Positions 1 through 5,592 of a DNA stretch of 6,360 bases are shown piece by piece; within the stretch, counting starts at the first letter, position 1, and the number at the start of each line of letters is the position of its first letter. The stretch is taken from positions 1 through 6,360 of the forward strand of contig JANXTV010000268.1 of assembly GCA_025352185.1 (NCBI GenBank), given 5' to 3'. Source of the stretch: Oligoflexia bacterium (lineage in GTDB: Bacteria > Bdellovibrionota > UBA1018). The notes below the pieces were generated by a model. That model searched no databases and was not told the DNA's origin. It saw only the letters and a list, made by a program, of their open reading frames with translations. The translations under genes were made by a program, and so were the position numbers.

Positions 1-679
1 CAAAACCGAGGCCCACGCCGAGTGCGAACTTCGAGGTGATGTCGTATGAGCTATTCGAAATGGTGGAAAGCCCGGCTTTCGGAGTAATCGAAATGCCGCT
101 CTTTACTGCTTTCTCACCTTCGGGCTTTCCCGCGAGGGGTGCCACCGACATGTTGGTCGACGATTGATTTACGGTAACCGAGTCTTGGACGATCGGTTTC
201 GCCGCGGCGACTTCCGCCTGAGGGGCGGCCGTCATTCCGTACGAAGCGGATGCCGATCCGGGAGCGTCGGCGATCGGCTTAACGACCGCTTGTTCCTTCA
301 TGACCGGAGCAGCCGTTCCGGCCGCTTCTTCTTCGATGGTGAATCGTTTATTGATTTCGGCGGTGAGCTTCTCTTCTTGTTTCAGGCGCTTTTCTTCAAG
401 CTTCTGAATCACGAGTTCGTTGTTCATCGACTCCTGGAAGCCGCGTTTTTCGCGATTCTTCTCGGAAACCTTTTGAATTTTTTCGGATTGCACGACGACG
501 GGCGGAGTCTCCGCGATCGGAGCCGCACTGCCGGTGTTAATCACGTTCTTCACTTCGACCGAAGTCGGAGCGGCACTCATCGTTTTCTCGTCGTCGTAGA
601 CCATGTCTGCGAACGCCGATCCCACGACCGCGGTAGCTAAAAAGCCGACCGCAATGATACGGATCTTTCCCTTAAACAT
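1..679 (-). CDS. Exported coiled-coil/outer-membrane beta-barrel protein (3' end cut by window)
   Basis: I translated this frame by hand on the minus strand: it is open for 226 codons from the ATG at 679 to the left window edge. Residues 1-24 form a clear Sec signal peptide: basic start (MFKGKIR), hydrophobic core, and an AFA|D site predicting cleavage after A24. Residues about 64-118 are highly charged (Lys/Glu/Arg/Gln) and probably a helical coiled coil. Residues about 119-190 are an Ala/Pro/Val-rich linker. From about residue 195 the sequence alternates polar and hydrophobic residues with glycines (PKAGLST, then SYDITSKFALGVGLGF), like the first strands of an outer-membrane beta-barrel. 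An AGGGGG ribosome binding site lies 8 nt upstream. Location in the outer membrane with a periplasmic helical arm is inferred; the rest of the barrel is outside the window. I do not recognise a named gene. The gene is real with high confidence, the barrel call moderate. Confidence 0.85.
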   Translation of the reverse strand, partial: MFKGKIRIIAVGFLATAVVGSAFADMVYDDEKTMSAAPTSVEVKNVINTGSAAPIAETPPVVVQSEKIQKVSEKNREKRGFQESMNNELVIQKLEEKRLKQEEKLTAEINKRFTIEEEAAGTAAPVMKEQAVVKPIADAPGSASASYGMTAAPQAEVAAAKPIVQDSVTVNQSSTNMSVAPLAGKPEGEKAVKSGISITPKAGLSTISNSSYDITSKFALGVGLGF

Positions 680-687
680 AACTATTA

Positions 688-693
688 CCCCCT
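688..693 (-). promoter_or_regulatory. Ribosome binding site of the coiled-coil/barrel gene
   Basis: The minus strand reads AGGGGG, 8 nt before the ATG at 679. It supports this start. The same bases lie inside one arm of a 12-bp inverted repeat (688-699 with 944-955). Confidence 0.6.
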
Positions 694-827
694 AAAAACC
701 GAAACCCTCGAGCCCCCGCCCGAATAGATTTCGCATGTGACAAACGGAATTTTACCCTGGAAGCGACACTGCCGGAGGTTAAGCAGAAAGAGAGAGGCCC
801 CCAGAAAATATCGTTTCGAACTTAGCC

Positions 828-856
828 CTTTTATGGAGTTTGATGCGCTTTGGCAA
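828..856 (-). promoter_or_regulatory. Candidate sigma70-type promoter for the coiled-coil/barrel gene
   Basis: On the minus strand, TTGCCA (856-851, five of six matches to the -35 consensus) is followed by a 17-nt spacer and TAAAAG (833-828, four of six matches to the -10). Immediately upstream (857-880) is an AT-rich stretch carrying two AGATCT sites, which could act as an UP element. The predicted transcript would start near 821, giving a 5' leader of about 140 nt. It is the best candidate I found by eye in the 289-bp gap between the pilin gene and the barrel gene. No transcription evidence exists here. Confidence 0.4.
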
Positions 857-908
857 GATCTTTTTTAGATCTTTAAAATCATAGACTTGACGCGCCGAAC
901 TTCAATTT

Positions 909-927
909 AAAAGCCTGCGATTTCAGG
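909..927 (-). terminator. Weak possible terminator after the pilin gene
   Basis: On the minus strand CCTG, a six-base loop and CAGG (927-914) are followed by GC and TTTT (912-909). The stem is only 4 bp and the T-run short, so this is a weak intrinsic terminator at best. Its position, about 40 nt after the pilin stop and before the candidate promoter, is where an operon end would be expected. Confidence 0.2.
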
Positions 928-968
928 GGGTTACTTCGAGCTCGTTTTTAGGGGGAGTTGGGGACGCG

Positions 969-1199
969 TTATTTTTTAAACGGGGAATGATGCATTGGGT
1001 CGCCGCTCTTGAACATCTTATTGGTGATGGCGTCGTTGATGCCGTCGGTGAGCTTCTGGAGAAGTGGACGAATTAAGTCGCGGACGACGAGCACCGCGAT
1101 CGCAACCAGGACCGAAACAATGAGGATGTACTCGAGCGTGGCCTGAGCCCGCTCCTCACGAATGAATCGAATGAGTTCCCTTCGCGGTCTGCTTTCCAT
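969..1199 (-). CDS. Small class III/Flp-type prepilin-like protein
   Basis: This is a 76-residue protein with a basic, charged N-terminal leader (about residues 1-18, rich in Arg and Glu), then Q19-A-T-L-E23-Y24 and a hydrophobic helix at about residues 25-39. The Q-x-(S/T)-x-E-Y pattern followed by a hydrophobic helix is the hallmark of class III signal peptides and resembles Flp-type pilins, where E at +5 of the mature protein is needed for assembly. Prepilin peptidase cleavage is predicted between A18 and Q19, leaving about 58 residues that end in a polar, basic tail (HHSPFKK). The ATG at 1199 is preceded by AAGGGG. It starts 17 bp after purB, so it is probably the last gene of that operon. 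No tad/pil assembly genes are in the window. It could instead be a small single-pass membrane protein, but the motif argues for a pilin or pseudopilin. Confidence 0.8.
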   Translation of the reverse strand: MESRPRRELIRFIREERAQATLEYILIVSVLVAIAVLVVRDLIRPLLQKLTDGINDAITNKMFKSGDPMHHSPFKK

Positions 1200-1216
1200 T
1201 CGCCCCTTTCGATTAT

Positions 1217-2548
1217 TTAGCCGAGTACGTCCCGGTAAATTCGGGCCGCCGCCGTGACGATCCGCTTCTCGGAAAGGATCTCCTTAATTTCGGAGCGAGG
1301 CAAGAAACGAGAAATCTCCGCGTCCGCGAGGAGGAGATCGATAAACTTTCCCTTCCCATCGAGCGCGAGGTGACTCGCGCGCTGGACCCACCGGTAGGCC
1401 TCTTCCCGTACGGCTCCCGCTTTCACGAGAGCAAGGAGAACGTGTCCGGATAGAGGAACCCCACCCGATGCCCGGAGATTTTCGAGGATCCGGTCCTTAT
1501 TTACGACGAGACCCGAAAGGACTTTCGATAGTCGATCGAGTGAATAGTCCGCGAGGATAAACGCGTCTGGAATAATCACCCGCTCGACCGAACTATGACT
1601 GATATCTCGCTCGTGCCAGAGCGCGACATCCTCGAGCGCGGGGACCACGTAAGACCGCAGGAGCCGTGCACACCCCGTGAGATTTTCGCTCGCGACCGGG
1701 TTTCGCTTATGCGGCATAGCGCTCGAGCCTTTTTGGAGTTTCGAAAATCCTTCGCGAACCTCGGAGACTTCCGAGCGCGAAAGGTGCCGAATCTCGGTCA
1801 CGATACGCTCGATCGAAGCGCCAATAATTCCGATCACCGTAAAGAGTTCCGCGAGTCGATCGCGGGGGAGCGTTTGCGTACTCACCGGTTCGCGCCGAAG
1901 TCCGAGCGACTTTAAGACTTTTACCTCGGTCTCGGGTGCGAAGTGAACGTTTGCTCCGACGGCTCCACTGAGCTTACCGAAACGATTTCGCTCGAGCGCG
2001 GCACGCAGACGATCTTCGTTCCGCCGCATTTCCTCGTAAAAGCCGAGGAACTTTAATCCGAAGACCGACGGCTCCGCATGCATTCCGTGCGTACGCCCGA
2101 TCGAGACGAGACTGCGGTGCGCGACCGCGAGTCGCTTTAAGTCCGCCACGACCCGCGCGAGGGTTTTCGAGAGGAGCACTCCCGCATCGAGTAAGCCAAG
2201 CGCCATTGCGGTATCCACCACATCGGTCGAAGTAAGACCGAAATGAAAGTACCGTCCGGACGGACCGATTTTTTCGGCGACGAAGGTCGTGAAAGCGAGC
2301 ACGTCGTGCCGGAGGTCTTCTTCCAGTTTCGAAATTTCGGCGACCGATCGTTCCGCCGCCGCGCCACGGAAGACCGTCTTCGCGAGTTTCTCTCCCGCCG
2401 CGATCATTTCGGTTCCCGCGCTCCGCGGAATGATCTTTTCTCGCACCTGGATTCGCGCGACCGCGAGCTCTACCGTGAGCCAACGCGAAAATCGGGCTTC
2501 ATCGGAAAATAAGTTTGCCATCTCTGGCCGTGAATATCTGAGAATCAT
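1217..2548 (-). CDS. purB: Adenylosuccinate lyase
   Basis: The enzyme acts twice in purine synthesis: it splits SAICAR to AICAR plus fumarate, and adenylosuccinate to AMP plus fumarate. It belongs to the fumarase/aspartase superfamily and works as a cytoplasmic homotetramer. At 443 residues it is near the family's usual 430-460. Visible signatures are RYSRPEM near the N-terminus, HDV at 81-83, HFGLTSTDVVDTA at 102-114, GRTHGMHAEP at 151-160 and the flexible-loop signature GSSAMPHKRNP at 274-284. With an offset of 13 these match the B. subtilis residues H68, H89, H141 and the loop serine, so H81, H102, H154 and S275 are the likely catalytic or binding residues; all are intact. The ATG at 2548 overlaps the glycosyltransferase stop as ATGA, and AGAGGA lies 6 nt upstream inside that gene, indicating translational coupling. 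No other purine gene is in the window. Confidence 0.97.
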   Translation of the reverse strand: MILRYSRPEMANLFSDEARFSRWLTVELAVARIQVREKIIPRSAGTEMIAAGEKLAKTVFRGAAAERSVAEISKLEEDLRHDVLAFTTFVAEKIGPSGRYFHFGLTSTDVVDTAMALGLLDAGVLLSKTLARVVADLKRLAVAHRSLVSIGRTHGMHAEPSVFGLKFLGFYEEMRRNEDRLRAALERNRFGKLSGAVGANVHFAPETEVKVLKSLGLRREPVSTQTLPRDRLAELFTVIGIIGASIERIVTEIRHLSRSEVSEVREGFSKLQKGSSAMPHKRNPVASENLTGCARLLRSYVVPALEDVALWHERDISHSSVERVIIPDAFILADYSLDRLSKVLSGLVVNKDRILENLRASGGVPLSGHVLLALVKAGAVREEAYRWVQRASHLALDGKGKFIDLLLADAEISRFLPRSEIKEILSEKRIVTAAARIYRDVLG

Positions 2549-3498
2549 ACGAGGTCCTCTCCCTGCTGCACTCTTCCGTAAATCCGTACATAATCGGCGG
2601 CCATCCGGAGGTTAGAATATCGTTTTATTGCGGTTTCGCGGAGCCGCTCGGGCTCTAGCTTTTGGACTTCCCGAAGCGCCTCGGCCCACGCCTCGAGCGG
2701 CGCCGTCGGATCGAGAACCGCCCCACCAAAGTCTCCTAATACTTCGGGGATACTTCCGAGGCGACTCCCGACGACGGGCGTTCCCGAAAGGAGAGCCTCG
2801 ACCATGACGAGTCCGAAGGGCTCCGGCCAAATCACCGGAAAAAGAAGGGCGGAAGCATCCGCAAGGAGCCGCGACTTTTTTTCCCCCGCGACCGGGCCGG
2901 CCCACGTATGTTTTGAAAAAAAAGTACGCAGGTGGAGCCCGATCGGTCGATGCCCCCCGGCGACGGTGAGCCGTTGCTTCGCGTGGTCGGCGATTCGTAG
3001 AGCGCCCGCTAAGTTTTTTACTCTCCAGCTCGTCTTCGATAGGAAAAGGGGTGAGTTCTTTCGTTTCGCCGCCGAAAGGTGAAACTCTCCCGGATTTACG
3101 CCGTTATGGACGTAAGCACTCCGTCCGTGGCGGGAGGCGTGGTCCCGCGAGAGGAATACGGTATTTTTCGGGAAGACTTCGCCCGGCTTTCCGTTTCCGT
3201 GGATCGTGGTGACCGACGGGACCGCCGCGCGCCGGAGAAATCCCTCCTCGGGCGGCGCTTGGAAATGGACGATATCGGTCCCGGGCGGGAGTCGCGCGAG
3301 TAAACTCTCCGCGCTATGCTCTTCCTTCGGAATCGAGATTAGATTCACCCCCGCGGGTAACCGGGAGCCCTCTCGCGCCGCGATCCACACGGAATGCCCT
3401 AGATCTCGCAACCCTTCCGCGAGCCAAAGCACCACGCGCTCGACTCCGCCGTAATCGGCGGGAGGTAAATGCACGGGATGGAAAAGCACGATCTTCAA
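2545..3498 (-). CDS. Family 4 glycosyltransferase (GT-B fold)
   Basis: This is a 317-residue cytoplasmic or membrane-associated enzyme that probably transfers a sugar from a nucleotide-sugar donor to an envelope glycan or lipid. The N-terminal domain opens with a beta-strand (KIVLFHPV) and the glycine loop GGVERVV at 17-23. HNGVN at 131-135 leads into the C-terminal domain, with K156 and R159-K161 near the expected donor-phosphate site. PEPFGLVMVEAL at 225-236 carries the EX7E motif (E226, E234) typical of GT4 retaining enzymes. It is a little shorter than the usual 350-400. The start is TTG at 3498, chosen because AAGGAG lies 5 nt upstream and the sequence begins directly with the first beta-strand. 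It follows the FAD-like gene by 29 bp and overlaps purB by 4 bp. The exact donor and acceptor cannot be read from the sequence; the nearby KDO transferase makes lipopolysaccharide or another surface glycan plausible. Confidence 0.93.
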   Translation of the reverse strand: MKIVLFHPVHLPPADYGGVERVVLWLAEGLRDLGHSVWIAAREGSRLPAGVNLISIPKEEHSAESLLARLPPGTDIVHFQAPPEEGFLRRAAVPSVTTIHGNGKPGEVFPKNTVFLSRDHASRHGRSAYVHNGVNPGEFHLSAAKRKNSPLFLSKTSWRVKNLAGALRIADHAKQRLTVAGGHRPIGLHLRTFFSKHTWAGPVAGEKKSRLLADASALLFPVIWPEPFGLVMVEALLSGTPVVGSRLGSIPEVLGDFGGAVLDPTAPLEAWAEALREVQKLEPERLRETAIKRYSNLRMAADYVRIYGRVQQGEDLV

Positions 3499-3503
3499 CG
3501 GAA

Positions 3504-3509
3504 CTCCTT
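3504..3509 (-). promoter_or_regulatory. Ribosome binding site setting a TTG start
   Basis: The minus strand reads AAGGAG, 5 nt before the TTG at 3498. This near-ideal Shine-Dalgarno and spacing fixes the glycosyltransferase start at a non-ATG codon. Confidence 0.75.
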
Positions 3510-3527
3510 GGCTGCGAAGGAACTTTC

Positions 3528-4928
3528 CTAAATCGGAAGGACCTTCTTTTTCTTACGCGCCCGAATTCGGGCAATCTCGATCGCCGCAATAATGGGCCCA
3601 AACTCTCCCATGCGCGGATAACTCTGGTCGTGCGCGTGCCAGATGCGCGAACCCGATCCCCTTACCCCAATCCCGGGTCGAAATCTTTTCTCACGGTGCA
3701 CTTCGGTCGTTACAACGGCGTGCTCGGAGTCGATAGCGAGGCCCGGCAGACTCTCGCGAATTTCGCGGAGGAGGCGGCGCTCGGCCATCACTTTCGCATC
3801 CCCCTTCGACGCGACCGCATCGACCGGAATCCACGCGCCCACCCGGACACTCGTCTCGGGAGTTTGGTAAATCGAGAGTCGAACCCACCCTCCCGAAGGC
3901 GACCGGGAAACTAGCTCGGCGGGCTCCGAAAAGGGAAAGGGATTTTCCTTAAATTTCACTTCGAGCTCGTAACGATCGTACTCTTTCGTCTGGAAATCGG
4001 GGCTGAGCACCTGCTTTGAATCCCCTTCGAATCGCTCGAGGGAGTTCGGGCCGAGCTGGCGAGAAAGGATCAGGTGGTCGAATCTAAAGAGCGAGAGCCC
4101 TTTCTTTTCGGCCTCGTAGAAGCCTTCCCAGCTCCCTGCGGAGTCCCGCTTGAATTCAGGATAGATAGTGTCGGGCAGGAAGTCGACGCCCACGGACGTT
4201 AAAATTTTTCGAAACTCACCCTTAAGCGATTGGAACACTTCGTCCGAAAAGTAAGCGTTTCGAAGTGCGAATAAATCTGCGGAGACCTGGAGCGCGCTTG
4301 GCGATCCACTCATCCAGGATTCTTCGCGATAAAGGAGGTGTCCGAGTCCACGGAGGAGTCGGCCGGTCGAGTCGGTGGCCGAGGATTGATTCGGAATCTT
4401 AATCCCTTTTACTTTTCCGGAGAGCGTTCGCCGTAAAACCTTTTTCCACGAACGAGCCGTATCGGGAAGAAAGGGAACGCGCGAGAGCCGCGTGTCGGTG
4501 GTCCGGCGTATTCGCTCAACCCAGTCTCTCTCGAACTCCCCTTTCCATTCGGATGCAGATTCAAGCCCGCGTACTACTCCGAGGAGGGATTCGTAGAGGG
4601 GTCCGCCGAGCTCAAACCCGGGCGAACCGAGTGACTGGTCGGTTAAGGATCCTTGGATCCAAAGGCTCGAGTCGGGAGTTAAGCACTCCATTCGCGCGAG
4701 CGAGTGCTTCGCGAGCACTGAATTCGGAATACCCCAGCGCTCGAGCATTCGAAGGAGAATGCCGCCGGATTCGAGCCCGAAGAGAATGCGTCCTGAGAAT
4801 TCACGGCGATCCCTTTTTTCGGGCATGATGAGGACTCGCTCGCCTTGCCGGGCGAGTAAGAGGGCCGCCACCCAGGCCGCCATTCCTTCACCAAAAATCG
4901 CGAAGTCGTATTTCCCTTGGGATTCCAT
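3528..4928 (-). CDS. Divergent FAD/NAD(P)-binding oxidoreductase-like protein
   Basis: I do not recognise a named gene. The 466-residue protein starts with a Rossmann dinucleotide-binding unit: a beta-strand (YDFAIFGEGMAAW, 7-19), a helix rich in Ala/Leu, and a second strand ending in an acidic residue (RVLIMPE, E37). The phosphate loop is G13-E-G15-M-A-A18, with Ala where the third glycine is usual. Residues about 205-253 (from SWMSGSPSALQ to the VDFLPD strand) resemble the mid-region of amine-oxidase or phytoene-desaturase-like flavoproteins. The C-terminal block, about 429-453 (HAHD, GEFGPIIAAIEIA), sits where such proteins have their second FAD-contact motif followed by a helix. No recognisable catalytic residue or covalent FAD motif is visible. 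The ATG at 4928 overlaps the Kal-like stop as TAATG with little Shine-Dalgarno upstream, so translation is likely coupled. The frame is open further upstream to 4991, but that would add 21 basic residues before the Rossmann strand. Substrate is unknown. Confidence 0.85.
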   Translation of the reverse strand: MESQGKYDFAIFGEGMAAWVAALLLARQGERVLIMPEKRDRREFSGRILFGLESGGILLRMLERWGIPNSVLAKHSLARMECLTPDSSLWIQGSLTDQSLGSPGFELGGPLYESLLGVVRGLESASEWKGEFERDWVERIRRTTDTRLSRVPFLPDTARSWKKVLRRTLSGKVKGIKIPNQSSATDSTGRLLRGLGHLLYREESWMSGSPSALQVSADLFALRNAYFSDEVFQSLKGEFRKILTSVGVDFLPDTIYPEFKRDSAGSWEGFYEAEKKGLSLFRFDHLILSRQLGPNSLERFEGDSKQVLSPDFQTKEYDRYELEVKFKENPFPFSEPAELVSRSPSGGWVRLSIYQTPETSVRVGAWIPVDAVASKGDAKVMAERRLLREIRESLPGLAIDSEHAVVTTEVHREKRFRPGIGVRGSGSRIWHAHDQSYPRMGEFGPIIAAIEIARIRARKKKKVLPI

Positions 4929-5401
4929 TATGGGGCGAGCACTTCGCGCTGAAGGTCGACGGGAGTGACGCAGGTTCCGACCGCGCGACATACGACGACC
5001 GGGTCCTTTAGAAAATCAGCCGAGGAGACCGCCCGGCCTCCTTTTTCGACTGGAAGGGGCGTGACCACTTTTTGCGCGACGAATTCAATTTTCCGAGAAG
5101 ATTTTCCGATTTGTAAAATACGCCCAATCGCTTCGATATAATCTCCGACGTATACCGGTGCCAGAAACTCGACCTTTTCGTAAGCCCGGAAAAGTCCTTC
5201 GTCACCGTCGAGCCGGATCAGAAGTTCGGTGGCGACATCTCCGAAGAGTCCGAGCATCCGCGCGCCATCTACCAGTCCACCGGCATAATGACCGTCGTGG
5301 CCACCCATGCGGAGGCGGATCATCACTTCCCCCACGGCTTCAATCCGCGGGTCCGTTTTTTTATCCGCGGTCGAAGTCTGGGAATGATCCGTGTTTGTCA
5401 T
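4928..5401 (-). CDS. Hotdog-fold protein of the 3-aminobutyryl-CoA ammonia-lyase (Kal) family
   Basis: Kal enzymes remove ammonia from L-3-aminobutyryl-CoA to give crotonyl-CoA in lysine fermentation, and related proteins act on beta-alanyl-CoA. This 157-residue protein keeps the family core: MIRLRMGGHDGHYAGGLVDGARML (27-50), GDVATELLIRLDGDEGLFRAY (54-74), a VEFLAPVYVGDYIEA strand block (77-91) and SSRKIEFVAQKV (101-112). The pattern of a short core helix packed by beta-strands fits a single hotdog domain that would dimerise. It carries about 20 extra polar residues at the N-terminus compared with the compact fermentative enzymes (about 125-145 residues). AAGGTGA just before the ATG at 5401 supports the start. 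Family membership is well supported by motif recognition; the reaction in this organism is not, because no lysine aminomutase, kdd or kce gene is nearby. A CoA thioesterase or another acyl-CoA lyase/hydratase is possible. It is the first gene of the coupled cluster. Confidence 0.85.
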   Translation of the reverse strand: MTNTDHSQTSTADKKTDPRIEAVGEVMIRLRMGGHDGHYAGGLVDGARMLGLFGDVATELLIRLDGDEGLFRAYEKVEFLAPVYVGDYIEAIGRILQIGKSSRKIEFVAQKVVTPLPVEKGGRAVSSADFLKDPVVVCRAVGTCVTPVDLQREVLAP

Positions 5402-5405
5402 AGAG

Positions 5406-5412
5406 TCACCTT
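5406..5412 (-). promoter_or_regulatory. Ribosome binding site of the Kal-like gene
   Basis: The minus strand reads AAGGTGA, 4 nt before the ATG at 5401, and supports that start over later in-frame ATG codons. Confidence 0.65.
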
Positions 5413-5441
5413 GGGAAAATTCGCGGTCGTAAAAAATTTGG

Positions 5442-5467
5442 GTCCTAAAAAAACAGGACGAGTCGTC
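5442..5467 (-). terminator. T-tract with small hairpins between waaA and the Kal-like gene
   Basis: On the minus strand GACG-ACT-CGTC (5467-5457) is followed by CTG and seven T residues (5453-5447). A second, overlapping option is GTCCT (5459-5455) pairing with AGGAC (5446-5442) across a T-rich loop. The two folds use some of the same bases and cannot form together. The first resembles a weak intrinsic terminator for the KDO transferase gene. The stems are only 4-5 bp, so this is a suggestion, not a firm call. Confidence 0.25.
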
Positions 5468-5500
5468 AGATGCCAGGGCTAGTCGTCAGAGACCAGGACT
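5454..5500. repeat. 20-bp tandem repeat, about 2.3 copies
   Basis: Two head-to-tail 20-bp units lie at 5461-5480 and 5481-5500. Both begin AGTCGTCAGA and end CCAGG(G/A)CT; they differ at only four positions (11-13 and 18). A partial third copy (CAGGACG, 5454-5460) precedes them, matching the end of the unit at 6 of 7 bases. Each unit has a dyad-like form: AGTC at one end, GACT or a near match at the other, and in unit 2 an inner GTC-AGA-GAC. The period is close to two helical turns, so units would face the same side of the DNA, as protein-binding sites often do. The repeats lie 53-99 bp upstream of the Kal-like start codon. The repeat is directly visible; an operator role is inferred. Confidence 0.7.
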
Positions 5501-5592
5501 AATAAACCCGTTTTAAGGGACCGAAGTTCGAGCGCGATGCCCGCACTACGGTGGCTAAAGCGTCTCGCCTTTTCGAACCGCTGTAAATGATT

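Larger units (their letters stand above)
688..955. repeat. 12-bp perfect inverted repeat flanking the intergenic region
   Basis: The plus strand reads CCCCCTAAAAAC at 688-699 and its exact complement GTTTTTAGGGGG at 944-955. The left arm contains the Shine-Dalgarno sequence of the barrel gene; the right arm lies just after the pilin stop codon. Only a transcript reading through from the pilin operon would contain both arms, and pairing would then bury the ribosome binding site. A transcript from the candidate promoter near 830 would carry only one arm. The repeat is seen directly; the role is inference, and the G/C and A/T runs make chance plausible. Confidence 0.5.
680..968. other. Intergenic stretch between pilin and barrel genes
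   Basis: This 289-bp stretch is visibly more AT-rich than the flanking genes, especially 840-912. It holds the candidate promoter at 828-856, the AGATCT-containing AT-rich box at 855-880, the weak hairpin at 909-927 and both arms of the 12-bp inverted repeat. Also visible is an unsupported 14-codon reading frame (736-692, minus) ending exactly at the barrel gene's ribosome binding site. I see no RNA gene or recognisable riboswitch. Confidence 0.6.

Noticed and set aside
164..640. 158-codon plus-strand reading frame rich in Arg, Phe and Gly
   Set aside because: It lies entirely antisense to the exported protein on the minus strand, which has a signal peptide, a ribosome binding site and sensible domains. 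Its composition is typical of a shadow frame.
692..736. 14-codon upstream reading frame (minus strand) ending at the barrel gene's ribosome binding site
   Set aside because: It has no Shine-Dalgarno sequence and no informative residues. Its stop coinciding with the ribosome binding site is interesting but too weak to call a leader peptide.
886..915. Plus-strand TTGACG as a promoter pointing right
   Set aside because: No acceptable -10 lies at 16-18 nt, and it would transcribe antisense into the pilin and purB with no gene to serve.
1595..2512. Several antisense and alternate-frame reading frames inside purB
   Set aside because: purB is intact with all family motifs. The other frames are Arg/Ser-rich, have no recognisable motif and follow from its codon use.
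4929..4991. Earlier start for the FAD-like gene at 4991
   Set aside because: It would add 21 basic residues before the Rossmann strand and overlap the Kal-like gene by 64 bp. The ATG at 4928 gives a normal N-terminus and a TAATG junction.
5454..5500. CRISPR array
   Set aside because: The units are 20 bp, directly adjacent without spacers, and only two complete copies exist; there are no cas genes.
5501..5560. A sigma70 promoter for the Kal-like operon near the minus-strand TTTATT
   Set aside because: No -35-like hexamer lies at a proper distance. The operon may use another sigma factor or read through from waaA, but I cannot support a specific site.
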